Shown here: piece by piece, positions 29,301-43,468 of the stretch
Position numbering within the stretch: the first letter of the stretch is position 1
Layout: each line of letters begins with the position of its first letter
Assembly (NCBI GenBank): GCA_964247055.1
Contig: OZ176058.1
Span: 2,604,001 to 2,668,000, forward strand
DNA length: 64,000 bases
Direction of reading: 5' to 3'
From: Paragordius varius
Taxonomy: Eukaryota > Nematomorpha
The notes under the pieces: generated by a model
The model's input: the letters and a program-made list of their open reading frames with translations, nothing else
Told to the model about the DNA's origin: nothing
The model's database searches: none
Program-made: the position numbers and the translations under genes

Positions 29301-31936
29301 CATTATTAGTATGAGATATATGTCTATGTTATAGTTGATTATTTTATCAGTATTATTTTAATTTAAAACAAATTTTTTATTTTTTAAAAATAAATAAAAA
29401 TATTGGTAATTTTTAATCTTAAAAAACATATATTTTAGTTAGGGGTGAATTTGAATTGTTCAAGGGTGAATTTGAATTGTTTAAGGGTGAATTTGAATCG
29501 TAAATGGTATATTGTTTGTTTTGCATAATTTTTTGAAAACAAATTTAAAATATCTAATATAAGTTTTATATTTGGTGTTTTATCTTTTGAAAAATTAGTC
29601 AATATATATATTAAATGGAGGTGATTAATTTGTTAACTATTTGTTAAAAAATAATAAGCCAGAAAAATTTTTTTTAAAATCTTCAAAAGGCTAAATTTTA
29701 TAATCAATTCAATTTTAATGGTTAAAGATAATGTGGATATTTGTGATTTTAGGCGTGGTTTTTTATGTTGTCATAATTGTTGGCTAATAAAAGTTAATTT
29801 TTAATATATTGTTGTTTAGCATAATTTCTAAGAAAAAATACATAAATTATTTAAAATTAATACAAAAAAATTATACTCCCTATTTAATAAACTTGATCTA
29901 TAGATAAATGGTTAATTTGTTATTTATTCATGTATTTAAAAATAGTTAAAGAATTTGAATTGATTAAAGAATTTATTTTTTTGTAAAGTAAAAGGGCTAT
30001 TAAGCCTAATTGAGATTAATGGGGATATTTGTGACGTGGTTTGTCATACGCTTCATAATTGAAGGGTAATAAAAGGTATTGTTTAAAATATTTTTTTTGA
30101 AAAATATCTATAATATTTCTTTTTTTATAATAAATTTGATTATATACCATGAGTTTAATTTAAATTAAAAATAGTTGTTTTTTATTTTAACTAATTAATT
30201 CAATTGATTGAATGCGGTCTAATATCAGTTTTATAATTGGTGACTAAATGGCGTTTTTTTTAAAAAAAGTTAAAATAAAATATTTAATTAATTACGAGAT
30301 ATATTTGATAAAATTAATTTTAATAGTGTCCTATTTCATACTTTGATTTAAGCTTAATTTTAGAGAGTTTGAGACGTGGGTTGACTAAAAAAGTTTTAAA
30401 AAATATAAATTGCATAAAAATTTGGCTAAGATGCAATAAATTTACTTAAAATTTAATATTTTGCTTCTAATTTAGACGCTTAATGTTGGTTGTTTGTTAA
30501 TATGATTTGTTAGCTAAAAAAGTGGATATTAATTAAAATTATTTTTTTATAATTATAAAAATTTAATCGCATAAATTGTTAATAGGGTAAAAATGGCCCA
30601 TGTCGTACTAATCCTGTTTAAATGATGTTAATGTGGATATTTTTAGTTTTAAGCGTGGTTTATTATACGAATCGGCTGATTCATTTATTTATTTATTTAA
30701 ATCAATATAAATTCCTAATAAATTTTATTAAAACTTTCAAAAATAAAAATTATATAATTTGGTAAAAACATTTTTTAAAAATGGCTTTTGAAAAAAAATC
30801 ATTCATTAATGAAGAATAATAAAATATTAAAAAAATAAAAATAAATATAAACAATTAATTATAAAAATTTGTCCGCACAAAAAAAGTTTAAATATTATAA
30901 ATCTCTAATAAAGTATGGATGCTAAAATTTATGAGGAAAAAATTCTCTATTTTTAAAATTAATAAAAATAATTTAACAAATTAAAAGTTAGAAAATATAA
31001 ACCTTTCTTAAAAAATAACAAATATCAAAAAAATTAAATAAATATAAAATAATTATTAAAAAAACATACAAAAGTTGAAAAATATTAATAAAAATATTAA
31101 TATAATAAATATATTTTTATTTCAAAAATTTAAAAAATTATTTATATAGAAATTATTTTACCCTCAGAAAAAGTTTGTTCAATATAATCCTTCAATTCTT
31201 GCCTATCGCGTAACCAAGGGAGAAGTAGTTCTAAATTTATTATTGCTGGCTTTTGAATGTTATTTGCTTCTTTTTTATACCTTTTTTTGGTTAAAAATAT
31301 TTTTAAATATGAAATTAATTATTAATGTTATTTACTTATCGAATTTCCTGCGAAAATGTTAAACAATATTTAAAATATTTTATTTAATAATTTTTTAATA
31401 TTTATATTAATTTTTTGGCATAATATTCGCATCTTATTTTTTTTTCGTTTTTTTCTAAAATAAAATAATATTATAATATCTTTCGAAAAAACGTTAATAA
31501 AAATTTAGGATAGATTTAAGAAACATATAAAAAAAATATTTTTATTTTTAAACTCGAATCAACTATCTTTTATTATGCATTAATTCCATTTTAGCCATAT
31601 AATAAAATTATCAATGCAAACGTAAATTCTAAACTAAAATTAAAATTTTTAGTAAAAAATCTAAAAGTATTTAAAATTCTAATTATATAGGATGAATCTA
31701 TTAATAGAAGTTTAAAACGAATTAAGATAAGATGTGGCTATTTTGATCATAGAACAATAGAAAATTATATCCATATCGATAAATATAACTAAAACTTTAA
31801 AAAACTTGAGTGAATAAGTTTTTATGCTTAAAAAAAACCTCAAACCATAAAAAATATTGAAGGCGAATAACAAACAGTTAAAATTTAGATTTAAAATAAA
31901 ATCAGATGTGATCAAGACAAATGGCTTCGGGCAGCA

Positions 31937-31967
<31 letters not shown>

Positions 31968-34900
31968 GGACAATCATAAATAATTTATTATATATATATA
32001 TATATATATAACATAAGACTGAAAGAGCACACGTAATATAACATTTTTTTTCTTTTTAACCTGCCAAATGGAAAAAGACTCATTTAGAAAAATTGTCTAA
32101 GAAATATCAATTATAATAAGGTATTGCTAGAGTTTTTGCAAACTATGGATTTTTATATAAAGTTACGGAGATCCGCGTGTTGGATACCCCTGTTTTAAAT
32201 AATAACTAAATAAAACTAGTATACCATTTACAATGCAAATACCCTTGAACGATTCAAATTCACCCTAAAAATAAATTAAGTGTTTTTGGGCTTATATAAC
32301 CCATTATTAATATGAAATATAGCTTTATGGCATAATTTATTTTTATCAGTATTATATTAATTTTTATGAAACTTCGTTTGATAAAAATATTAAAAAATAT
32401 AGGTAAAATTTAATCTTAAAAAACACATAATTTATTTTATGGTATTTGAATTTCGAGGGTGAATTTGAATGAATCATTTAAGTAATTTGTATATATAAAA
32501 AGCCTATTTTACTTTTCACTTTATCCGAGTTTGGTGTTTCATTAAATAAAAAAACTTACTTTAGAAAATCAAGATTTGCGTTTGGATTTATTTGCTGTTT
32601 TTGTCGAAGTTTATAATGCAGTGAATTTTTGACAAAAGGATCCCCCTCAACCATAGCTTGAGCCAATAAATTAGGGTCTTCATACGTTACCAACTATTAT
32701 AAAAAAATGTAAAATATATATATTTTTCAAATATACCCTTGAACAATTTAAATTCACCTTCGAACAATTCAAATTTACCAATTACAGTTCAAATTCAAAC
32801 CTTCGAAAAAATTCAAATTCAACTTCGAAAATTTCAAATTCACCTTCAAAAAAATTCAAATTTTTCCCTTGAACAATTCAAATTTAGCCTTGAACAATTC
32901 GAATTCACCTTTAAAAAATTCATATTCACCCTTAAACGATTCAAATCCCTTGAACAATTCAAATTCACCCTTGAACAATTCACATTCACCTTCGAAAAAT
33001 TCAAACTCACCCTTGAACAATTCAAATTTACCTTCATAAAATTCAAATTTACCCTTCCCTTGAACAATTCAAATTCACCCTAAAAATAAATTATATGTTT
33101 TTTAAGATTGAAATTGCCTATAATTTATATATTATTAAAAAAATAAAAATTTTGTTTTAAATTAAAATAATACTGAAAATATAATAAACTATACCATAAA
33201 GATATATAACATATTAATAAGGAATTAAAACACATAATTTATTTTTAAATTAAATTTGAATTGTTTAAGGGTGAATTTGTGTAAGTTTAAATTTACCCTT
33301 TAACAATAGAATTCAGCCTTGAACAATTTAAATTCACCCTAAATTAAATTATGTGTTTAACTAATATAACTCATTATGAATATAAAACATATTTTTATGG
33401 CATAGTTTATTATTTTTTCAGTATTATTTTAATTTTAAACAAAATTTTATTTTTTAAAAAATATATAAAAATATGCATAATTTTTAATCTTAAAATACAT
33501 ATAATTAATTTAAGGGTGAATTTGAATTGTTTAAGGGTGAATTTTAATATAAATGGTATTATTTAATATGAGTTTATTTTTAAAAATATTTTCATCAGGT
33601 GTGTAATTTTTTCTATATAAAAAATTCAATATATGATATATATATCATATATTAAAAAACCATATTCCCATATATTAATTTTTTAGAATAAAATTGTATA
33701 CAAATTTTATAAATATATAATTGTTGAGGTATATTCTGAAAATTAATAAAAATAAATTATTATTAAATAAATAAAATTAAATTAAATAAATAATATACCT
33801 ATTTCAATATTTAAAAATAATTAAAGCTGTTTCAAAAAATAATTTCATGCGAATTAGTGTATAATATATATTATATATTTTTAAAATCTATTAAAAATTT
33901 GTAATAAATGATATAAAGCAATAAATATATTGCCTATAATATTAAACAAATCTAAAAAAGAAAAAAAATTAAAAGTTAATTTAACATAAATTTAATTTAC
34001 TGGTACAACAGTAAAACAAAATATATTATAACAATAATATTTTATTTTTATTATAAAAAAAAATTAAAATTTAAATTATTTCACTAAATTTTGTTTAACT
34101 AATATAACCTGTAAACCACCATAGTATACAGTAAGTGGAATGCGAAATCTTGATACATTAGATACTATATGTAGATGAGCTATTCGATATCTCTGTTCTG
34201 GTCTTTTAAAACTACAAAATAATTATTTAATCTTTTTTGAAAAATATTCAATAATTCTGTTGTTGTGCTCTTTTCGATTATAAAATTTAAAAAAGGCCAA
34301 AAAAATTAAAATAAAGGCACAATATAAAAATAAAAAGGCAATTAAAAAAAATTAAAAAGCGGCAACATAAAGTATAAAAAATATTATTTTCTTAATTATA
34401 GACTCTTCAGTATTTACAAACTCTAAAATATATTTTAAAGCGTTAATTAGCAACCAAAAATAAAATGAAATAAAAAATAGCAAAAAACTCATAACATTAT
34501 ATTTAAAAAAAATTTAATCATTACGCGTATATGATATTCCATTTTATTCCATATTTATTTTTTAAAAAAATTCAATATCAATAAAATTTAAAACAATTAC
34601 AAATAAAAATATTTTTCAATGATTTCCAATAAATTACATATTTATAAAATAATCTGATATATCAAGCAAAAAAATGAAAAATGATATAAATTAATAAGGA
34701 ATGTATAATATATGCCTCGGAACACTAAATTAAAAAATATTGATTATATTAAATTAATTTAAAATAATTTTTTTTTCTAGGGTTCCCAAAATATCAAGAA
34801 ATTAAAAAAACTAAATTTTATGTTTTCATAAGAATTTTTCAATATTTCAAATTTTTCAAAAAATATGCAATAATAAAAATCTTACGCTTGTGATATGATA

Positions 34901-37900
34901 GATTCCTCAGACCGATATTCAAAGGTCAATTTGCTGTATGTATATTTTGCAGGTATAACAAGTAATGTAATTTTATCCGAGTTTCGAGGTAATTTTGAAA
35001 CCTTTTCCATTTAATAGTAGTAAATAAAAATAAGAATAAAAATATAAATAAAGTTATAATAAAAATTTTGAAAGTAAGATGCTTTTATATATATCATTTA
35101 CATCCGAAAATTCCTCCTTGAACAATTCAATTCCATGAACAATATAAATTACCCAAATTTAAATCCTGTAACAATTCTAATTCACCTTGAATATTCAAAT
35201 TCACCAAAAATGAATTGTGTTTTTTTAAATTAAAAATTAACTTATTTTTCATATTTTTAAATAAATAAAACTTTGATTAAAATTTAAATATACTACTGAA
35301 AAAATAATAAAATATTCCATAAAAAAAAATTTCATACTAATAATGAGTTAAATTAGCTCGAAAACACATAATTATTTTTAGAGTGTATAAGGGTAGATTT
35401 GAGTTGCTCGAGGGTGAATTTAAATTGTAAATGATATATAAATAAAACACCGCAAATTTCAACTTTGATAATATATAGATTAAAAATTAAAATTATACAG
35501 AAAAAATGTAAAAAATATAAAACAATACAGTATGCATATTAATGGTTGCTTATTTCACACTATAGTTAAGCAATTTACAACACAATCGTATATGGGAAAA
35601 AACAAAAAAATATTGATAGAATAAACAAAGTAATTGTTAAGAAAAGAAAAAATTGTTTATTCAACATTTTGTTGTTTTTTCCCATACACCACTGTGTTGC
35701 AAATCACCTAACTATATTTTGAAATAAGCAACCATAAAAATACATACTGTAATTAGTTTTTTCTAAAAGTAACCATACATTTTTAATACTTAATTTTTGC
35801 AATATAACTCATCCTCGTTTTTGGGTAAAAAAATAAGGAATAGAGACGTAAATTGAATATACATTATTAAATATATATCAAATCTTTAAATAAGTAGTTA
35901 ATTTAAAAAATTTAAAAATATGGAGTTGCTTTTTGAAATAAAATATTTTATTAATATTTTTACTATTTAGAATGTAGAGTATATTTTCAATATCTTTAGT
36001 CTATTGGTACCGTATAATTTTAGGTTGCAAAAAACAAAATAACGGGGAACGAACGATAATTTATTTCCATTATAAAAAACTTAATAAATATATTTATAAT
36101 TTTAATTAACCCTCAAAAACTTCAAATTAACCCTCAAACATTTAGGGATTGACCCTTAAACATTTAGGGGTCGACTTTTAAACAATTCAAATATATCATT
36201 TACACTTAAAATTGACTCAATAAATTAAATTTATATGTTTTTAAAAATCAAAAATTACCTTATTTAGATATTTTAAAATAAATTTTATATAAAATTAACT
36301 TAAAACAAAAAAATATTAAACTATGCCATAAAGAAAGTAGTTTATACGAATTAATTAAAATAGCCCAAATATTTTTATTTTCAGGCGCGAATTTGAAAAG
36401 ATATAATAATCAATAATGGTTTCATAATATTTTTTTGATTAAGCGTTATTTAAAAATAGATTAAAAAAAATAAAAGTTTAATTTGGAATTTAAGGAATAC
36501 AAATATTATTATAAACTTTTAAATTTCCATAACTATCATTTTAACTAAAATAATAAATATTTAAGAAAAATTACAAAAAACACTATATATAATAACAAAT
36601 TTTTTTTAAATTCAAACAAATCACAAAACAGACTTTAAATCCGGACTTCAACTTTCCATTATTGTCCATATTGTTATTGTTAAGTTTTGCGTCTAATTTG
36701 GCTTTTGCCTTTGCATCTAAATTTTAAAAATTATAAATACACTAAAAATTGAAATTATCTGGACAAAACGTAAAAATATAAGGACAAATATATTTTTATC
36801 TAAAAAAATCATATAGTTTTTGAATCTTGATTTTTTTAAATATATAAGTTTATTTCCCCTTGAACAATTCAAATTCACCCTCGAACGATTTAAATTAACC
36901 CTAAAATAAATTACGTGTTTTTTAAGATTAAAAATTACCTATATTAATATATTTAAAGAATAAAATTTTGTTTAATTAAAATAATACTGAAAAATTAATA
37001 AACTTTGCCATAAAGATATATTTCATATTAATAATAAATTATATCAGCCCGAAATTTCTAATTCATTTTTATGGTAAATTTGAATTGTTCAAGAATGAAT
37101 TTAAATTTCTAATGGTATATATATATTATCAAGATTAATACCAAATCTATTTTACAAACCTTGATACAATTAAAATAATATATTTACGAATTTTCCAAAA
37201 TTAATTATATTTTATATAAATATTCAATTAAAATAATAAAAATAATTTAAATAAAAATTAAACCTTCTTCAATATAAATATCTATGATAGCAATTGCATT
37301 TTCAAACGTATTGGTAAGGCTTAAATGCGAAGTTATATAAGGGATTCCAGGGGGTATATTGAGACGTGTATTGTTATGATCATATATAAGGGCTCTAATA
37401 TGTTTGAAAATTAATTTTAAAAATTAAATTAAAATATTTTATAATTAAATAAATATATTTTATAAATAAAAAATATTTTAAATAAAAAAAAATAATAAAA
37501 GATAGATGTTGTTATATAAGAAAAATTATAAAAAAAGACCAAAAAAATATTGAATCGTGTATAGTTATAATCATAAATAAAAGCTCTGAAATACTCTGAT
37601 ATATTATAAAACTGTAGTTATTAAAAAACATTTAATATTTTAAATTATTGATTGTGAAATTATTCAATATTAAATGGATAAAATAGGAAATATTTAAAAA
37701 ATTTAAAAACACAGAAATTAATTAAAAATATAATTTTTATTATTTGAATAAATATAAAAATTTAATGATATTACACATGTTTTTTTATGGATTGTATATA
37801 AGAAAAATATTGTTAAAAAAAATATTAATAAATAAAAATATTTTAAAAATATAAATATTGGGATATAAAAAAATAATATTAAAAAATTTTGAGATATATA

Positions 37901-40900
37901 GTCGTGTATTGTGTAATAAATAAGAGCTGAAAAATATTTTAAATTAAGTAAATTATTTTTAACTAAATAAAACATTTAATAAATTATGAAAAAAAATTAA
38001 AATAATTTAAAAATTAAAAAATAGAGACTGATGATATAAAAGAAAAAAATTAAAATAATTTAATTATAATTAAAATTACTTTAGAGTAAAAATATATTGA
38101 ATGTATTCTAATATCATAAATAAGGGCTCTAAAATAGTTTTAGTTATAAATGCAAAAATTGATAAATAAAAAATATAATTAACATCAAGATTGATGTAAA
38201 GGAAATAAAATTAAAAAATTATATATATATATAATATATAGAAGAATAAAATATCAATAAAGATTAAGATAATTTTAATTTTATATATTATGCTACCTAT
38301 TATTACACAGTGCACACAAAAAAATAAACGAACATGAGTTTTATATAGAATAAAATAAGAAATCCCTTGGAAAATTGACCCCAAAAATTTAGGGGAAAAA
38401 TGCGCCCTAAAATGGAAATCTTCTATTTTTTCATTTTTGACTAGAAATAGATTTTTGTCCATATTTTTTAAGATTTATTGAGCAAACACGCGGGTATTTA
38501 GATTCCTTATTGAGCAATATGATTTTGTAGCACTATTCTAATAAATTAATAAATTTAATTACTTCATTTGCATCTATCTATAAAAATTGTCCAATCCCTA
38601 TTATCTGTATAGGTGATTGTGCCAATTTATCAATCAAAGCTGGCAGAACAATACAACAATATGCTATACCATTTACAGTTCAAATTCACCCTTGAAGAAT
38701 TTAAATTCACCCTCGAACAATTCAAATTCACCCTTGAACAATTCAAAATCACCCTAAAAATAAATTATGTGTTTTCGAAATAATATAATTCATGATTAAT
38801 ATAAAATATATTTTTATGGTATAGTTTATTATTTTTTCAGTATTGTTTTAATTTAAAATGGAATTTTTATTTAAAAAATATATAAAATATAGGTAATTTT
38901 TAATCTTAAAAAACATATATTTTATTTGAGGGTGAATTTGAATTGTTCGAGGGTGAATTTGAATTGTTCAAGGGTGAATTTGAATTGTTCAAGGGTGAAT
39001 TTGAATTGTTTAAGGGTGAAATTGAATTGTAAATGGTATATATACATAATCAAAATGGTTATTTCGTTTTATCTCTGTATTGACCTATTTTTTCACATCA
39101 ATATTCACGTTCATATTACATACTTATTTTTTCTGTCAGTATTCCGGTATGCCTATTACTTAGCCTGGTGGACACCTGGCTATATTATTCAGGTCAAAAG
39201 AGCATCTTGATTCAATATTAGCATCTTAGATCGGAATAAAGTAGTCTATGATTAAATTATAATTTTCTATATTAAGTCCATTAAAATCTCTTTTGGGAGG
39301 CTTGGGAACTGAATTTGATATATTTTTTTAGGTCGCGCTTAATGTTTTATTTCCTCCTTTTTTTCATGTTAATGACTGGTTGATCTAAACGATAATTACC
39401 CCGTGTGAAATAATTTTTCTGAAGTTTTTCCAAATTGTAGAGGTTGTAAAAGGCAATTTTTCCATGTATTATTATACCAGTGTGAAAGGCTACCAGCACA
39501 TTGTTTGTGGACACCTTTTAATCATAGACTACTTAATTCCGATCAAAGATCCTAATAATGAATCAAGATGCTCTTCTGAGCTGAGTAATATAGCCAGGTC
39601 CACAAGGCTAAGTAATAGGCAAACCGGAATACTGACAGAAAAAATAATTATGTAATATGAACGTGAATATTGATGTCAAAATATAGGTCAATACAGACAA
39701 AACGAAATAAACATTTGTATAATATAAATGTGAAAACACAATAGAGCATATTGTTGTATTGTTTCTACCAGCTTTGATTGATAAATTGGCACAATCAGTT
39801 ATATACAAATGATAGGGATTGGACAATTTTTATAGATAGATGCAAATGAAGTAATTAAATTTAAATTTAATTTATTAGAATAGTTACAAAATCATATTGC
39901 TCAATAAGGAATCGAAATACCCGCCCATCCATTATCCTAGAAGCCTATAAAGCTAAACTATATGGGGATAAAAAAAACTATAGGATTTATATAAATAAAT
40001 GTTGGAAAAGTGTCATAATCGCAATCACACCTCCTTGATTGCTGATTATAAAGTATAAGATAGATTAAATAATTTTTAGATTTTATCCATATGCCGCGGT
40101 TTAAAAGGCGGGTACCCTACGTACACTTGTCTTTTTTGGCCTCTTTAAATCCAGAGATAAAGGAATCCATTATAATCCACACCATATTTAACTTAAAATA
40201 AAAGGTACTTACAGCAGCCTGGCCTCCCCCTGCATATAAAATTGGTAGCCCGAACTTTTATAAAATTAATATGAATTAAAAAGAAGCAGCCTATTTATTT
40301 TATTTAAATATATTTAAAATCACAATCCAATCAAATTGTCGGCAGGATAAACTGAACCTCAAATAAAAAGATTATTTGAATCTTCGGGAGCATTTTACAA
40401 CATAATGAATCGTGTTGAAAAAAAGAGCTTTTAATGCATTTGAAACTTTCAGCAGAGAATTTTTGGGAAATTTTAAAACTATAGATTATGTCTCGCTAGG
40501 AGCAGAAGTAGACTCCTTGAAATTGCTAGGTAACTATTTGATTTTTAAAATCTTATCTTTAATATTTAATGTTATTTGTTTATTTTTAGGTGCTACTATC
40601 TACATAAAACTACATCTTGTGGATAATCATTTTGATAAATTCCCCCGATAAAGGGCTACAGACCAGGATGGAGAACGGTTCCATCAAACGCATGAAACAA
40701 ATATAATAAACTATAATAGTTCCAATAGTATCCATATGATTGGTGAATACTATTGGATCATTTTATGTCTAAATAATGTATTCTTGTGTGTATAAATAAA
40801 TTGAAATTCTTATATGTATTTAGAGTGTTGTTGTGTTAGGTTAGACTATCTCTACAGATTTGAAGCTTGTCGTATTTTTTTTTCTCGCCAAGAAGTTAAG

Positions 40901-43430
40901 TGCAATCGAGCGCATCATTAATGTTTAAGTTGCACAAATCATCATATCTTCATTTATCGTTTTTGACCAATCTTTAAAATTAGGGTCAGTTGTTGAAGCG
41001 GTGAAGTTAAGCATGTATTGTAAGCGCGGTTTATCCTTAGAATTTGTTCGATGTTAGGGGGATATTTAATATAACGTAAGGGTCAAATGTATTATAATTA
41101 TAATTATGTAGTATAGGATTATGAGCAAATAGTAGGATTGATTGTGTTTAATATTTTACATTCACTATATTTTAATAATGTTATACAGTGTGTTGTCTAG
41201 CTTAATGTATTTATTATTTATAATATGTTTGTTTGAGTGCATGGTAGTAGCTTTTCCATGTTTGTATTATCTTTGATAGCCTCAATTACGCCACCATTGG
41301 CAGTAATGATGTGACCTAGATGGATACCATTTACAATTCAATTTCACCCTTAAACAATTTAAAAATTTACCCTTGAACAATTCAAATTCACCCTTGAATA
41401 ATTTAAATTCACCCTCATATAAAATATATGTTTTTTTAAATTAAAAATTACCAATATTTTTATATATTTTACAAAAATAAAAATTTTGTTTTAAATTAAA
41501 ATAATACTGAAAAAATAATCAACTATAACATAGACATATATTTCATATTAATAATGAGTTATATTAGTTCGAAAATACATAATTTATTTTTAGCGTGAAT
41601 TTGAGTTGTTCAAGGGTGAATTTGAATTTAAATTGTTTAAGGATGAATTTGAATTGTAAATGGTAGATTTAAATTGCAACTGTTTCATAATTAAATTCGT
41701 TATGTATCGAATGAGAGATGTTGCAACAGGAGCAATTTTCGCAAACAAAGTTTTTGTATTTGACACTATCTTGGCAAGACCGGAACATTTTTATTTTAAA
41801 AAATTTTTAGAAACCTAATTATATATTCTTGGATGTTAAAAAGCTAAAAATTCTATTGAATAAAATCAAATTCATTTATTATCAGTTGTTCAACATATAT
41901 AATTGTAATAATTGGTTGATTTATAATTTGAGCAATAGAGGTTCTGGAAGTAGATTATTTAAAAATGTCAGAATAATTTTTGTGGAAGGAATATTCTATT
42001 TTGTAAATAAAATCATATGAAGACAATATACGTAATACTAAATCTGCCATTAATATTCTTTACAAATAGAATTTTCCCTAATAAGCTAGATATAGTGTAT
42101 ATAGCAGGTAACTATTTGATTAGGAAATAAAGCTATTTATATTTCCGATGCTGCCTTCTGCATATCAAAAGTCTTTAATTAAATTTTGTATCAGATTTAA
42201 AAATATATGTTATACAAAGTAATGTATTAGGAATTTTATTTTGGTGTTTCGCTGGTTTTTTCTAAATTCGCATTTGAAAATTGCGGCCTTATGTTGTTAT
42301 GAAAAAATGAGAAGCATGTGAGGAAAATAAAATAAAAATAACGAAAATATTCCAAAAAATACAAATTTTTTGATGGACTTAAAAGGATACATAGCCTTTC
42401 ATAACAACTATTTGGTATGTTTAATATAAGTCATAAACTTAAATAATATAATAACAATATGGAGTTTTTACAAATAATTTTTTGTAACATATTCCGACAA
42501 TGTCATAAAAAAATTTCTATTTTTGTGGGGAATGAAAAATTTATTGATACTATAAAATAATTTTATGTATTTTTCTTAAAAATATATTAGGTTTTATATA
42601 ATATAGATAAAAAGTTTTATCGTGTTTGCTCAAAAAGTTTAAAAAATATGGACAGAAATCTATTTCTTGGGACCTTAATTTCCAAGGAATTTCTTATTAG
42701 ATAAAACTCATGTTCGTTTATTTTCTTAACCCTTTTTTTGCGCTTAGTGTTAATAATGATCAAATATAGGACGTCTGAAATTAAAATAAATATTTAATAT
42801 TAAAAATATTATAAGTTAACAAATAATGAATGCTAAATGTTAAAAATAAAAAAAATTAAAGGGAAGATTTTTAATATCACAAAATTATAAATACTTTGGA
42901 TAACACAATTAGAAACAATATTTAATAATAAATAATTTTTTAACAAAACTAAAATAATATAAATAGATAAAAAATGTATAATGTAATAAAATTAAATATG
43001 GAAAATATTAAAAATAAAATTAATATTATACCCTCGTAAGAAATGTACTGAATAAGGAATGCAAAGTCGAAATAAACTGCCCTCTTTCCCATTATCCGCA
43101 GCTGTTGAATTATTGATAGAAGGGTCGTATTTTGTCGTAAAAATTGTTATGTGACCATTAAACATGCTTTTATCCGTTGCTTTTATAGCTATAATAAATA
43201 AAATATATTTGCAAACAATTATATAAGCAGATTAAATCTTTATTAGATTATAAAAAATATTTTCTATTAATTTTGTCTAACATATATAAAAAATAATTTG
43301 TGGCATATATATTGCTATGAAAATACCATTATACTTTTATACGTTGTTTTTATAAATGAAAAAATAAAAATATTAAAAGAATAAATTAAAATAAGTTAAT
43401 TAATTAACGTAATAAAATTTTATATTATTA

Positions 43431-43468
<38 letters not shown>

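Larger units (their letters stand above)
38322..42718. mobile_element. Composite 4.4-kb element with outer inverted repeats (intron 11)
   Basis: Left arm 38322-38489 and right arm 42608-42718 are inverted copies: AAATAAACGAACATGAGTTT and AAATAGATTTTTGTCCATAT-like blocks, ending at TTGAGCAAACACG. The left arm has about 60 extra bases. Inside are the hairpin at 38495-39915, a degraded transposase-like ORF near 40430-40720, family A copies A19 and A20, and a small retroelement fossil. Could be one non-autonomous transposon filled by later insertions. Confidence 0.65.

Noticed and set aside
38926-39210. 94-codon + strand ORF rich in VNLNCSR repeats
   Set aside because: It is the translated 21-bp minisatellite end of family A copy A19. 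The same holds for the frames at 32739-33083 and 32846-33067.
39464-39655. + strand ORF with a plausible start
   Set aside because: Lies in the loop and right arm of the hairpin element; the arm part mirrors the left-arm frame, so coding is unlikely.
40215-40265. Exon-like minus-strand segment (FGLPILYAGGGQAA with a GTAAGT donor) in intron 11
   Set aside because: Length is a multiple of three but the phase it would need gives a different reading, there is no TMEM131 homology, and it lies inside the composite transposon.
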